Assembly: GCA_902800645.1 (NCBI GenBank)
Contig: CADCFC010000005.1
Span: 1-50,528 of the forward strand
Length of the DNA stretch: 50,528 bases
Origin: an uncultured Erysipelotrichaceae bacterium
GTDB lineage: Bacteria > Bacillota_I > Bacilli_A > RFN20 > CAG-826
Direction: 5' to 3'
Made by a program: the position numbers and the translations under genes. Below the pieces are notes generated by a model. That model saw only the letters and a list, made by a program, of their open reading frames with translations. It did no database searches and was not told the DNA's origin. Numbering within the stretch: position 1 is the first letter of the stretch; each line of letters starts with the position of its first letter. Shown piece after piece: positions 25,264-33,718 of the stretch.

Positions 25264-26509
25264 AATATTGCTAGCTTTTGTTTCATTGTTATCAACTTCT
25301 CTTTCTTCTTGTGGCAATACACCTGCTCCAACTAATTACGTTTATGATCGCACAAATTTTAATGGCATCTGCGCTTTGACTGGAGATTTTAATAATGGTG
25401 TTGATGTTGGGTTAACTAATGTCTGGACTGCCGAAAAAGTTCAAGCGATTGGCGCTAAATCATTTCGTCTTTGGATCGGATTAGGCGATTTATTTTCGGT
25501 CGGAGAAGAAGACGACTTACATCTTAACCAAAAGTATTATTCAACAATGAAGGATCACATTGATAGACTTAAGGCGGTCGGGGTTAAAAATTTCCTCATC
25601 CTTTATTCTAATTATGTCTATCCAACTGGATATGTTCCTACTACTGGATATGTAGTGCCTAATCCTAGAGAAGAATATGAAGAATATATTCGCTTCCTAA
25701 ACTTACAAAAAGAAGCATCTAAACAAATCAAATTATTATTTCCTGAGATTAGAAATTTTGAGCCGGGTAACGAGCCAGATTTCAAAGTTCCTGGATGCAT
25801 TCATAAAAACGGGTTTGTTTTTAATGGTAGTGAAGTCGAAAATTCTGATTATGCCTATAATGATGACGACAAGACATGTATTATCATGGACTTGTGTTGG
25901 TATGTTCGCCAAGGAATTAAAGAGGTTGATCCAGACGCTAAAGTGGCAATTCCTGGATTGACTTATGGTGCAAATGTACCTACCGCCGATTTCTTAGATC
26001 TTTTATACAAGCAAATCGAATCACGAGCACTTCCTGCTGGGCAAGAATATAGTGACAACAATCCCGATAATTATTTTGACATTATCAATTACCACCCTTA
26101 TGTTACACAAACAACTGCATCTGGTGATATCGACTGGGATAAATGGGTAAAGTATAACAAGGATGTTTATCAGGTGGCGATTAATCACAATGACAATGGC
26201 AAAGAGGTTTATATTTCTGAAATTGGCTGGACCGATGAAGGAAGAAATGATGACAATCTTAAAGCTAAGATTGCCAATAATTATAAAGTTGTTTATAACC
26301 TTGTGAAAGACAAATTACCATGGGTAACTGCGTTTTTTGTGTTTAGATTAACCAATTTAAAAACGCAACCTGAAAGTGCAGTTGAAAAGAATTTTGGTCT
26401 TTTCTATCATCCTGATGATGAAGTACATCATGGAGCACCGAAACCATCAGCGATACAGATTGCAAAGCTTTATAACGGCGAAAATTATGATTTATTGGAG
26501 CATCTATAA
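25253..26509 (+). CDS. Clan GH-A glycoside hydrolase, lipoprotein
   Basis: The protein is 418 aa. A signal peptide with lipobox LSSC places it on the outer face of the membrane. The fold is a single TIM barrel with the two clan GH-A glutamates: acid/base Glu174 in NFEPGNEPD and nucleophile Glu323 in VYISEIGWTDEG, on strands 4 and 7. The active-site HPY (IINYHPYV) is also present. The family cannot be fixed by eye; GH39-, GH5- or GH10-like are options. It is about 40% similar by eye to the next protein, its cytosolic paralogue. It probably cuts the glycan before import. Confidence 0.75.
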   Translation: MKNKILLAFVSLLSTSLSSCGNTPAPTNYVYDRTNFNGICALTGDFNNGVDVGLTNVWTAEKVQAIGAKSFRLWIGLGDLFSVGEEDDLHLNQKYYSTMKDHIDRLKAVGVKNFLILYSNYVYPTGYVPTTGYVVPNPREEYEEYIRFLNLQKEASKQIKLLFPEIRNFEPGNEPDFKVPGCIHKNGFVFNGSEVENSDYAYNDDDKTCIIMDLCWYVRQGIKEVDPDAKVAIPGLTYGANVPTADFLDLLYKQIESRALPAGQEYSDNNPDNYFDIINYHPYVTQTTASGDIDWDKWVKYNKDVYQVAINHNDNGKEVYISEIGWTDEGRNDDNLKAKIANNYKVVYNLVKDKLPWVTAFFVFRLTNLKTQPESAVEKNFGLFYHPDDEVHHGAPKPSAIQIAKLYNGENYDLLEHL

Positions 26510-28290
26510 TGAGTGAAGAGAATAAATATTTTTTTGGATTAGATGAAGTTTCTGGGCAATTAAATTCAGGCACAGATCGCGGTCTTAAAGATGAGTATAT
26601 TGCTCATTTTGCTCAAGCATTTAAATGCCGCACTGTTCGGGTTTGGCTTAATACTAGAGAGATAATCCGTATTGGTGAAAAAGACAAAATTGAATTCATC
26701 GCTGAAGGACTCATTAATTTACATAATTATTTAGATACTTTACGTCGACATGGTGTTGAAAGATTTCTTCTTTTAGAATGGGGATTTGTTTATCCATATG
26801 GATATGTCGCTAGTGACCGTAATGTAGTTCCTGATCCAAAAAATGAACCAGATATGTATAGGCGTTTCCTTCTTTTGCAGCAAAGGGTGAGATTTGAAAT
26901 TGCATCTAATTTTTCATTGGTTGAATTTTTTGAATCAACGAATGAACCAGATGGAGAAAATGGAATGTTCTTTCATAAAAATGGCTTCCATCTAAACGGA
27001 AAAGATAATGAAGATTACATTTTTACTAGAGATGAAGTTGAAGACATTATATTGGATCTTAATTATTACGAAAATTTAGGTGTTAAAATGGCAAATCCAG
27101 ATGCAAAAATGCTTTTGCCTTCCTTTTGTAATTTTGCTTATGGCCCTTCATATTTAGATGATATTTATACAAAGATTGAAAGTGGAAGATATCCAACCAT
27201 CGGGGAAGTTAAGTCAAATCGAGTTGAGAGCTTCTTTGAAATACTTAATTGGCATCCATATAACCTTATAAGCGTTCAAATTAATGATGAATGGATGCAA
27301 ACTCAGGAGAATTTAAGAAAAGTTATTTTAAAACATAATGACGGTAATCGTAAGGTTTGGTATACCGAAAATGGATGGTCAGATTTTAAGCGCGAAGACG
27401 AAATTCATGATATTGCCAAGAGGTATATTGATTTATTTACTGTTATTAGCGAATCGATGCCATGGGTTGAGACGGTATTTCTGTTTAGACTTTTTAATCT
27501 TGCAAATCGCCCAGAAGAGGAAGGCGAAGATAATTTTGGACTAGTATATAACGAGTATGATTGGTTTACACCTTTGCTTCCTAAACCTGCTGCAGTTGCT
27601 ATTTATAAATATTGTAATGGAGAAAACGCATCACTAGACCCTCTATACAAATACGCGATAGTTAAAGAAAAAGAACTATTCCCATTTTATAAAATTAATG
27701 GTGGAGCAAACGCTCTTAAAGTATTGGTTATTGGTAATCACATTGCTTATCAAACTAAAGCTGAATGGAATAATTATTATTCCAGTAAAGGAATGGATGC
27801 ATCTACTATCGATAATGATTATTGTCATCTTTTATATAAAGATCTTAAAGAAAAATACCACGATATTAGTATGACAGTTGTTGACGCAAGAACATGGGAA
27901 CACACGTTTTATTACGAAAAACTTTATGACAATTTAAAGAAATTTAGCGACGAAGAATATGACATTGTCATTATACAATTAGGAGAGAATTTAGGTCCTA
28001 ATTCTCTCAAGGATCACTGTTTTAAAGATCATCTAAAAAAACTTTGTCATCGATTTATGTCTAAAAAAACAAAATTGATTATTACCGGAACATTCGAAGG
28101 CAATGTGAAAGTTAATGAGCAGCAAAGCGCTGCTGCTAAGGAGCTCGGTGCGGTTTTTGTAAGTTTTGATAATATAAGTAGAAATTACTCTTTGATATCT
28201 AAACAAAAGTATTTAAATAATGAACATAAAATATGTCCAAATGATCAAGGCATGAAAGCTATTGCAGACGCAATTATGAAAGAGTGCTAA
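26509..28290 (+). CDS. Cytosolic clan GH-A hydrolase fused to a degenerate SGNH domain
   Basis: The protein is 593 aa with no signal peptide. Residues 1-385 form a TIM barrel like the lipoprotein before it, with acid/base Glu146 (FESTNEPD) and nucleophile Glu287 (VWYTENGWSDF). Residues 400-593 are SGNH-like: block I reads VLVIGNHIAYQ where active relatives have GNS, so His411 replaces the nucleophile Ser. Block III reads IVIIQLGENLG, and the last block reads HKICPNDQGM where D-x-x-H-P-N is usual. Both Ser and His of the esterase site are therefore gone. The barrel should be active on imported oligosaccharides; the second domain is probably structural or sugar-binding. Last in the operon, followed by a terminator. 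Confidence 0.75.
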   Translation: MSEENKYFFGLDEVSGQLNSGTDRGLKDEYIAHFAQAFKCRTVRVWLNTREIIRIGEKDKIEFIAEGLINLHNYLDTLRRHGVERFLLLEWGFVYPYGYVASDRNVVPDPKNEPDMYRRFLLLQQRVRFEIASNFSLVEFFESTNEPDGENGMFFHKNGFHLNGKDNEDYIFTRDEVEDIILDLNYYENLGVKMANPDAKMLLPSFCNFAYGPSYLDDIYTKIESGRYPTIGEVKSNRVESFFEILNWHPYNLISVQINDEWMQTQENLRKVILKHNDGNRKVWYTENGWSDFKREDEIHDIAKRYIDLFTVISESMPWVETVFLFRLFNLANRPEEEGEDNFGLVYNEYDWFTPLLPKPAAVAIYKYCNGENASLDPLYKYAIVKEKELFPFYKINGGANALKVLVIGNHIAYQTKAEWNNYYSSKGMDASTIDNDYCHLLYKDLKEKYHDISMTVVDARTWEHTFYYEKLYDNLKKFSDEEYDIVIIQLGENLGPNSLKDHCFKDHLKKLCHRFMSKKTKLIITGTFEGNVKVNEQQSAAAKELGAVFVSFDNISRNYSLISKQKYLNNEHKICPNDQGMKAIADAIMKEC

Positions 28291-28292
28291 AG

Positions 28293-28319
28293 GCGAGATT
28301 AATTCTCGCTTTGTTTTTT
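28293..28319 (+). terminator. Terminator of the ABC importer operon
   Basis: Stem GCGAGA/TCTCGC followed by a T-rich tract. Confidence 0.8.
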
Positions 28320-28356
28320 ATTAATTAGAATTGTCCTTATTAGCTATATTTAATAA

Positions 28357-28415
28357 AAAATATCATTTTTTTGACATAATTGTACTTTTTTGTGCTGCCG
28401 ATATCATTTTATAAT
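28357..28415 (+). promoter_or_regulatory. Regulatory region of the ATPase operon: island motif copy E and promoter
   Basis: AAAATATCATTTTTTTGAC (28357-28375) is the exact reverse complement of copy B. A shorter GATATCATTTT (28400-28410) runs into a -10 TATAAT (28410-28415). No good -35 is present. The full motif ends about 35 bp before the -10, a position suited to an activator. Confidence 0.5.
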
Positions 28416-28449
28416 AAAATGAATATATTAAATTCATAGAGGTATATTT

Positions 28450-29991
28450 ATGGCTACTCTTAGTTTTAAGAATCTCAACAAAATTTATGACAATGATGTT
28501 CAAGCAGTTTTTGATTTTTCGTTAGATATTAACGACAAAGAATTTATTGTTTTTGTTGGACCATCTGGATGCGGAAAATCCACAACTTTAAGAATGGTTG
28601 CCGGGCTTGAAAGCATTACGAGTGGTGAACTTTATATAGATAATGTTTTAGTCAATAATATCGAACCTAAAGATCGTAATATCGCTATGGTCTTCCAAAA
28701 CTATGCTCTATATCCACATATGACTGTATATGGCAACATGGCGTTTGCATTAAAACTTAGAAAGATTCCTTGCCCAGTTTATCAAGAAAATGAGGAAGCA
28801 AACAGACTTAAAGAAGAGAATATCCAATTAATGAAACAAGCTAAGTCTTTAAGAAAAAAAGCTGAAAAGCATAATGAAGATAAGGAAATGCTTAAAGAAG
28901 TTTCAAAAATGTATGATCAAATTATTGCAACTAATGAAAAGATAAATGCTATTTTAGAAAAAGGTCATGTTAAGGGTATTTGGGCAGAAAAAATTAAAGA
29001 TATTGATGAACAGATTAAAATAGTTACTTATGAGAAGAACAAGTATCAAAAGTATCTTGATAAAGGTGGTTATACTTTAGAAGCAACGAAAGCGTTAGAA
29101 GACGGTGTTTCTCAAAGAGAAAAACAATTAGAAAAATTAAATAGCGATCTTGAATACTATAAATCAACCGAAGTCCCTTTATTTAAGAGTCGTAAATTAT
29201 CACGATATGAAATTGATATTGAAATCAATAGAGCCGCTAAAATATTAGATTTAGAAAAATATTTGTCTAGAAAGCCATCTGCATTGAGCGGTGGGCAACG
29301 ACAAAGAGTGGCATTAGGAAGAGCGATTGTCCGTAATCCGAAAGTATTTTTGATGGATGAGCCTCTTTCTAACTTAGACGCTAAACTAAGAGTGCAAACT
29401 AGAAGCGAGATCATTAATATTCATAAAAGAGTAAATGCAACCACGATTTATGTTACACACGACCAAACAGAAGCTATGACTATGGCGGATCGAATTGTGG
29501 TTATGAAAGATGGATATATTCAACAAATAGATACTCCATATAACATTTACTACAATCCAAATAATACTTTTGTTGCAAGCTTTATTGGAAATCCTCCTAT
29601 GAACTTTTTAAATGGTAAGTTTGATGGAAAATGCTTTTGCTTAGATTCTGATGATGGAAATGTTCAGGTTGCATTTAAATTAAGCGCTGAGCAAATTAAA
29701 ATTCTAAAAGACTATAAGGATAAAGAAATAATTGTTGGTATTAGACCAGAGAACATGTTCCAAAAGGGCAGTCAAGAAATTAGTAAAGCCACTAACTATT
29801 TAGATATTTGTTGTGAATTTAGAGAATTAATGGGATATGACTCAATTGTTCACACTCATATTAGCGGGCAAACTTTATTAGTTAAAGTTAGCAGTGTCAA
29901 AGACATTAAATCAGGTGATGATTTTGAAATAGGTTTTAATAATGACGCCTTATATTTCTTTAATAAAGAAGATGGCAAAAGGATTCGTTAA
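28450..29991 (+). CDS. Sugar ABC transporter ATPase (MsmK/UgpC type) with coiled-coil insertion
   Basis: The protein is 513 aa against about 365-380 for the family. Walker A is GPSGCGKST (37-45), the Q-loop is MVFQNYALYPHMT, the signature is LSGGQ (279-283), Walker B is VFLMDEP (Asp303, Glu304), and the switch His is in VTHDQTEA. The C-terminal regulatory OB/TOBE region includes IVGIRPENM. Between about residues 110 and 250 there is an extra charged, helical stretch (ENEEANRLKEENIQLMKQAK...) that looks like an antiparallel coiled coil; similar enlarged ATPases occur in mycoplasmas. It powers the CUT1 permeases. It heads the operon that also holds a second, shorter ATPase (31068). Confidence 0.92.
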   Translation: MATLSFKNLNKIYDNDVQAVFDFSLDINDKEFIVFVGPSGCGKSTTLRMVAGLESITSGELYIDNVLVNNIEPKDRNIAMVFQNYALYPHMTVYGNMAFALKLRKIPCPVYQENEEANRLKEENIQLMKQAKSLRKKAEKHNEDKEMLKEVSKMYDQIIATNEKINAILEKGHVKGIWAEKIKDIDEQIKIVTYEKNKYQKYLDKGGYTLEATKALEDGVSQREKQLEKLNSDLEYYKSTEVPLFKSRKLSRYEIDIEINRAAKILDLEKYLSRKPSALSGGQRQRVALGRAIVRNPKVFLMDEPLSNLDAKLRVQTRSEIINIHKRVNATTIYVTHDQTEAMTMADRIVVMKDGYIQQIDTPYNIYYNPNNTFVASFIGNPPMNFLNGKFDGKCFCLDSDDGNVQVAFKLSAEQIKILKDYKDKEIIVGIRPENMFQKGSQEISKATNYLDICCEFRELMGYDSIVHTHISGQTLLVKVSSVKDIKSGDDFEIGFNNDALYFFNKEDGKRIR

Positions 29992-29996
29992 CGTTT

Positions 29997-31064
29997 ATGG
30001 ATAATTCAATTCTTAAATATGATCGTGAAATTTATATTGCACCTTTTGATAAAGGAGATACGGTATATTTTGAAACCGCACTCCCAATAGAAGGGGAAGA
30101 GATATCATTTTTATATCCAATTAAAGAAATACTTTTTGTAACTAATTACGGACTTAATGTCATTTATGAGAATGGCAAAGATTATGTTGTTGTTGATGGC
30201 AAAATCATTATCACGAAAAATAGTCGCATTAAGCAATTATCTTTGGATAAATATTATTTAAAAGATGGGTCATCTTTTCCATTAAAGATTTCTAAAGAGC
30301 ATTGTCCATATAAATTTAACGAAGATCGTTATGTTTTATATGGCGAAGGTGACTTTTTCACCAAAAACCAAATTGCTGTAACTTATAAACACGAAAACAC
30401 GCATTCTTTATATTCGCAAGTTCCTCAAAAAGGAAAGCTCCCTAATTTCTTTAGTAAGCTAAATAATAATCACGAAGCCACTGTTTTGTTTTATGGTGAC
30501 TCAATTACTGTTGGCTGTAATAGTAGTGGGACTGAATATGGTAATAATACTTCTCCTCACGCAGAAAGTTTTCCGGTCATGGTAAGTAAGACAATAGAAA
30601 ACAGATGTAACGCCAAAATTAATTACATAAATACCGCTGTTGGTGGAACTACTACTGAATGGGGAAGGGATAATTATAAAGAAAGAGTTAATAAATATCA
30701 TCCTGATCTGCTCGTATTGGCGTTTGGAATGAACGACCCATGGGACAAAGAAAAACATATCGGTCTCATAAAAGAAATCATCAATGGTGTTAGAGAAGAT
30801 AATCCTGAATGCGATGTTATTTTAATTTCAACCTCAGTACCTAATCAAGAATCAGAACAAGTGCATTTGTTATCCAAATATTTTTATGAGGAATATGAAA
30901 AATTGGATATTGAAAGGGTTGCGTTTGTTAATATGACCAAAGCCCACTTAGATATATTAAAATATAAAAAATTTAAAGATATGACTGGTAACAATGTTAA
31001 TCATCCAAATGATTTTTTGGCGAGGTTATATGCTCAGTCTATATTAAAAGTATTAGGATTTTAA
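29997..31064 (+). CDS. Cytosolic SGNH/GDSL esterase with N-terminal beta-domain
   Basis: The protein is 355 aa without signal peptide. Residues 1-155 look like a beta-sandwich, and 160-355 are an SGNH hydrolase: VLFYGDSITVG with nucleophile Ser169, NTAVGGTTT (Gly), LAFGMND (Asn) and NVNHPNDF with His336. The Asp usually three residues before this His is Asn333, which many SGNH enzymes tolerate. The layout recalls CE2/CE3-type acetyl esterases. It probably deacetylates imported oligosaccharides so that the cytosolic glycosidases can act. It lies 5 nt after the ATPase stop and 3 nt before the second ATPase. Confidence 0.8.
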   Translation: MDNSILKYDREIYIAPFDKGDTVYFETALPIEGEEISFLYPIKEILFVTNYGLNVIYENGKDYVVVDGKIIITKNSRIKQLSLDKYYLKDGSSFPLKISKEHCPYKFNEDRYVLYGEGDFFTKNQIAVTYKHENTHSLYSQVPQKGKLPNFFSKLNNNHEATVLFYGDSITVGCNSSGTEYGNNTSPHAESFPVMVSKTIENRCNAKINYINTAVGGTTTEWGRDNYKERVNKYHPDLLVLAFGMNDPWDKEKHIGLIKEIINGVREDNPECDVILISTSVPNQESEQVHLLSKYFYEEYEKLDIERVAFVNMTKAHLDILKYKKFKDMTGNNVNHPNDFLARLYAQSILKVLGF

Positions 31065-31067
31065 CTA

Positions 31068-31790
31068 ATGTCTGCTGTTACACTAAAAGGTTTAAAAATC
31101 GGATATAAAGTTAGAAGAAAACAATTCAACATTGTGTCTGATGATTTGAACGTGACTTTCCCTAGCGGAAAAATTAGTGTGATTATCGGCGAAAGCGGCT
31201 GTGGGAAGACATCAATTTTAAGAACTATCGCAGGAATACTTGCTCCGCTTGATGGACAAATATTTTTTGATGATATCGATGTCACTCGATATGAGCCGGG
31301 CAGTAGAAATATTTCCTATGTCAGCCAAATGATAGGGCTTTATACAAACCTATCTGTCTTTAATAATGTTGCCTTTCCTTTAAGAGCTTCTCACACTCCT
31401 AGTGACGAGATTAGAGAAAGAGTGCTGGAAGCGACTGATATGATGAAAATAAGTCATTGCCTTAGTAGGAAACCAAAAGAATTATCAATCGGACAAGCTC
31501 AAAGAGTGGCGATTGCTAGAGCGATTGTAAAACGTTCCATTGTTTATCTGATGGATGAACCATTTTCAAATATTGATAAAAGTTTATCTAGTGAACTAAC
31601 GATTGAACTTAAACAGATTTTTCAAAGACTAAATGCGACAGTTATTTTTGTTAGCCACGATGTTTCTGAGGCACTTACCATTGCCGATAAGGTATATGTA
31701 ATGAGTGAAGGAAATTTTATTTACCAAGGGACCCCAGAAGGCATCTTAAAATCTAAAGATGAACGTATAATTAGATTATTAGACAAATAA
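31068..31790 (+). CDS. Second sugar ABC ATPase, short form
   Basis: The protein is 240 aa: only the nucleotide-binding domain, without the C-terminal OB/TOBE region of MalK proteins. Walker A is GESGCGKTS, Walker B is VYLMDEP, and the switch His is in VSHDVSEA. The signature is LSIGQ instead of LSGGQ, and the Q-loop is YVSQMIGLY. A changed signature in one of two ATPases is typical of asymmetric heterodimers, so it may pair with the 28450 ATPase. It could instead serve a separate exporter built from the small membrane proteins that follow. It starts 3 nt after the esterase gene. Confidence 0.85.
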   Translation: MSAVTLKGLKIGYKVRRKQFNIVSDDLNVTFPSGKISVIIGESGCGKTSILRTIAGILAPLDGQIFFDDIDVTRYEPGSRNISYVSQMIGLYTNLSVFNNVAFPLRASHTPSDEIRERVLEATDMMKISHCLSRKPKELSIGQAQRVAIARAIVKRSIVYLMDEPFSNIDKSLSSELTIELKQIFQRLNATVIFVSHDVSEALTIADKVYVMSEGNFIYQGTPEGILKSKDERIIRLLDK

Positions 31791-31791
31791 T

Positions 31792-32271
31792 ATGAATATT
31801 TTATATAACGAAGAAGGGCTTAATAAAATTAACAAAGAGAAAAATACTGTCAAATGGATTTTTATTCTTTTTGCTTTTTTATTTGTTGTTGCTCTTACTG
31901 TCTTTATTGCTACTAGTACTTACGAATTTAAATTGGTGATGTCGATTGTCTCAAGTATTGTGTGTTCCATTTTTATTGTCCTCTTTATTTTCTTTTTGTC
32001 GAAATTCATATACCTAAGAAGGCTTTCCTTTGAATATGAAACATTGCTTGGTAGTAAAAACAAAAATATAAAATGTGAAATATTGGAATGCTCTTCTTTT
32101 GTAACTACTCTTCCTGACAAGTCCAAGTGTTATGAAGTTTTAATTAAGAAAGATGATAAAGAGTTAATTTATTATTTAAGTGAAATATTCGACGCTAATG
32201 AAATAACTCCAGGCAAATGTATAATTGCGGTTAGCAATGATTATTTAAAAGGATATCAATATGAAGACTAA
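31792..32271 (+). CDS. Small membrane protein of unknown function, two helices
   Basis: The protein is 159 aa. A short cytosolic N-terminus is followed by two adjacent membrane helices (VKWIFILFAFLFVVALTVFI and IVSSIVCSIFIVLFIFFL), then a soluble domain of about 85 residues that looks like alternating beta-strands with two Cys residues. I recognise no family. It begins 1 nt after the second ATPase and overlaps the next gene by 11 nt, so it is part of the same transcript and may form an accessory complex with it. Confidence 0.7.
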   Translation: MNILYNEEGLNKINKEKNTVKWIFILFAFLFVVALTVFIATSTYEFKLVMSIVSSIVCSIFIVLFIFFLSKFIYLRRLSFEYETLLGSKNKNIKCEILECSSFVTTLPDKSKCYEVLIKKDDKELIYYLSEIFDANEITPGKCIIAVSNDYLKGYQYED

Positions 32272-32833
32272 GTTTTCTTTTAAAAATCATATCTCTAATA
32301 CTTTTTTCATTTATATTGCCGCAGTAGCTATTACTGTTTTAGGTTGCTGTTATGGAATTATGTTGAAAACGAACCCTAAAGATTATGAGAAGTTTTCAAT
32401 ATTTACTGAGGTAAACTTCATAAATGAAGTTGAATTTAGAAATAGAATGAGCGGTTTACTTCCCGAAGATAAAATTATTAATTTATATTTTTCTGATGTT
32501 AACGATCAATCATATAACGTGTATTTTTCTTCATATGGACTCACTAGTGATATATGCCTGCTTTCTAAGACGACACTGGACAAATTTGAAAGCATTCAGT
32601 TTTTGAATTTGAAAAATACAAAATGGGATTTATCTAACAACTACTATTTTGAGACATATAGTATTGGCGTTAAATGTCATTCTAAAGACAATGAAGAACT
32701 AAAAGACTACTTTGCATTTAATAACGACGACTATTATTTACTAGTTTTGAAATCGAGTGTCCATTTAGACGGAATTGCAAGTGGAAAAACAAATCAAGTA
32801 GATCGCGTATTGGAGTATATAACATCTTTATGA
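32261..32833 (+). CDS. Single-pass membrane protein of unknown function
   Basis: The protein is 190 aa: one N-terminal helix (FFIYIAAVAITVLGCCYGIML) followed by an extracytoplasmic or cytosolic domain of about 150 residues with mixed beta structure (IINLYFSDVNDQSYNVYFSS). It might be a lipoprotein-like signal (LGCCYG), but the charge pattern fits an uncleaved anchor better. Family not recognised. Overlaps the next gene by 4 nt (ATGA type) and ends in TGA, which shows that TGA is a stop here. Confidence 0.7.
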   Translation: MKTKFSFKNHISNTFFIYIAAVAITVLGCCYGIMLKTNPKDYEKFSIFTEVNFINEVEFRNRMSGLLPEDKIINLYFSDVNDQSYNVYFSSYGLTSDICLLSKTTLDKFESIQFLNLKNTKWDLSNNYYFETYSIGVKCHSKDNEELKDYFAFNNDDYYLLVLKSSVHLDGIASGKTNQVDRVLEYITSL

Positions 32834-33714
32834 GTGAGAAAAAGAAAACTGTATGCTTTAAGAGAAATAAATATCGGGATAGTGAATTCACAGAAAACGA
32901 TTTGCCTTTAAATCGCCGTGTTCAATTCTTTGATATTTTTAAAAATGATTGGAAAACGCTTCTTTTACTCGGAGTTATTCTTCTTTTTTCTTCTATTCCT
33001 TATTTAACAATTGATGTTATTCACTGGTTTATTGTGATGAGATTGCCGTCGCAACTCGCAAGTAATGGCGGTACTCCAGAGATGATTGTTCAGACATTAA
33101 AACTAACTGAAATATTATATGAAGCTATTTTAGTGCCTGCTACATTAATAATTAGTGTTCCTTTAGCTGGCTCTGCTAGGGTTTTAAAAAGGCTCATTCA
33201 TGGTGAAGGTGTTTTATTTAAAGATGATTTTCTTCAAGGCGTTGCGATGAATGTTTGGCAATATTTATTAATTATGCTTATTTATTGCATATTGCGTTTT
33301 TTAACTCAGTTCATTCATATTTATACAGCAGGTATTCCACTTGTTTCGGATATTTCATATGGAATAACAACTGGCATATTACATATAATTTTCGTCCCAA
33401 TTTTATTATTTATGTTTTCTCAAGCGGCAATTTATAAAATTAAGTTTTGGCTCAATTTACAAAACTCATACAAACTTGCATTTAATTCAATACTTGTAAT
33501 GTTATTGTTTTCACTTGTCATATTTGGGGTTTATTATATGAGATATATAAGTAATCCTGTTTTACGTGTTGGATTAGATTCATTATTAATATTATTGTCT
33601 CCGTTTTATTTGTTATTACTTGATTTATTTACAATATCGAGATTTGACACTTATATTAATAAAGAAAATTATCCTGAAATTTATAGAAAGGGGTTAAGGC
33701 CAGAGAACCAATAG
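32830..33714 (+). CDS. Multi-pass membrane protein, possibly YesL/DUF624-like
   Basis: The protein is 294 aa with about six helices. The cytosolic N-terminus is rich in Lys/Arg (KKKTVCFKRNKYRD), and the first helix follows FFDIFKNDWKTLLLLGVI. Small integral proteins of the YesL/DUF624 group accompany rhamnogalacturonan and other oligosaccharide ABC systems, with similar starts (F...N.W...), so this is a possible relative, but the match is weak. It closes a block of three small membrane genes after the short ATPase; with them it could form a second membrane complex. The AraC gene follows after 4 nt. Confidence 0.6.
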   Translation: MSEKKKTVCFKRNKYRDSEFTENDLPLNRRVQFFDIFKNDWKTLLLLGVILLFSSIPYLTIDVIHWFIVMRLPSQLASNGGTPEMIVQTLKLTEILYEAILVPATLIISVPLAGSARVLKRLIHGEGVLFKDDFLQGVAMNVWQYLLIMLIYCILRFLTQFIHIYTAGIPLVSDISYGITTGILHIIFVPILLFMFSQAAIYKIKFWLNLQNSYKLAFNSILVMLLFSLVIFGVYYMRYISNPVLRVGLDSLLILLSPFYLLLLDLFTISRFDTYINKENYPEIYRKGLRPENQ

Positions 33715-33718
33715 AATT

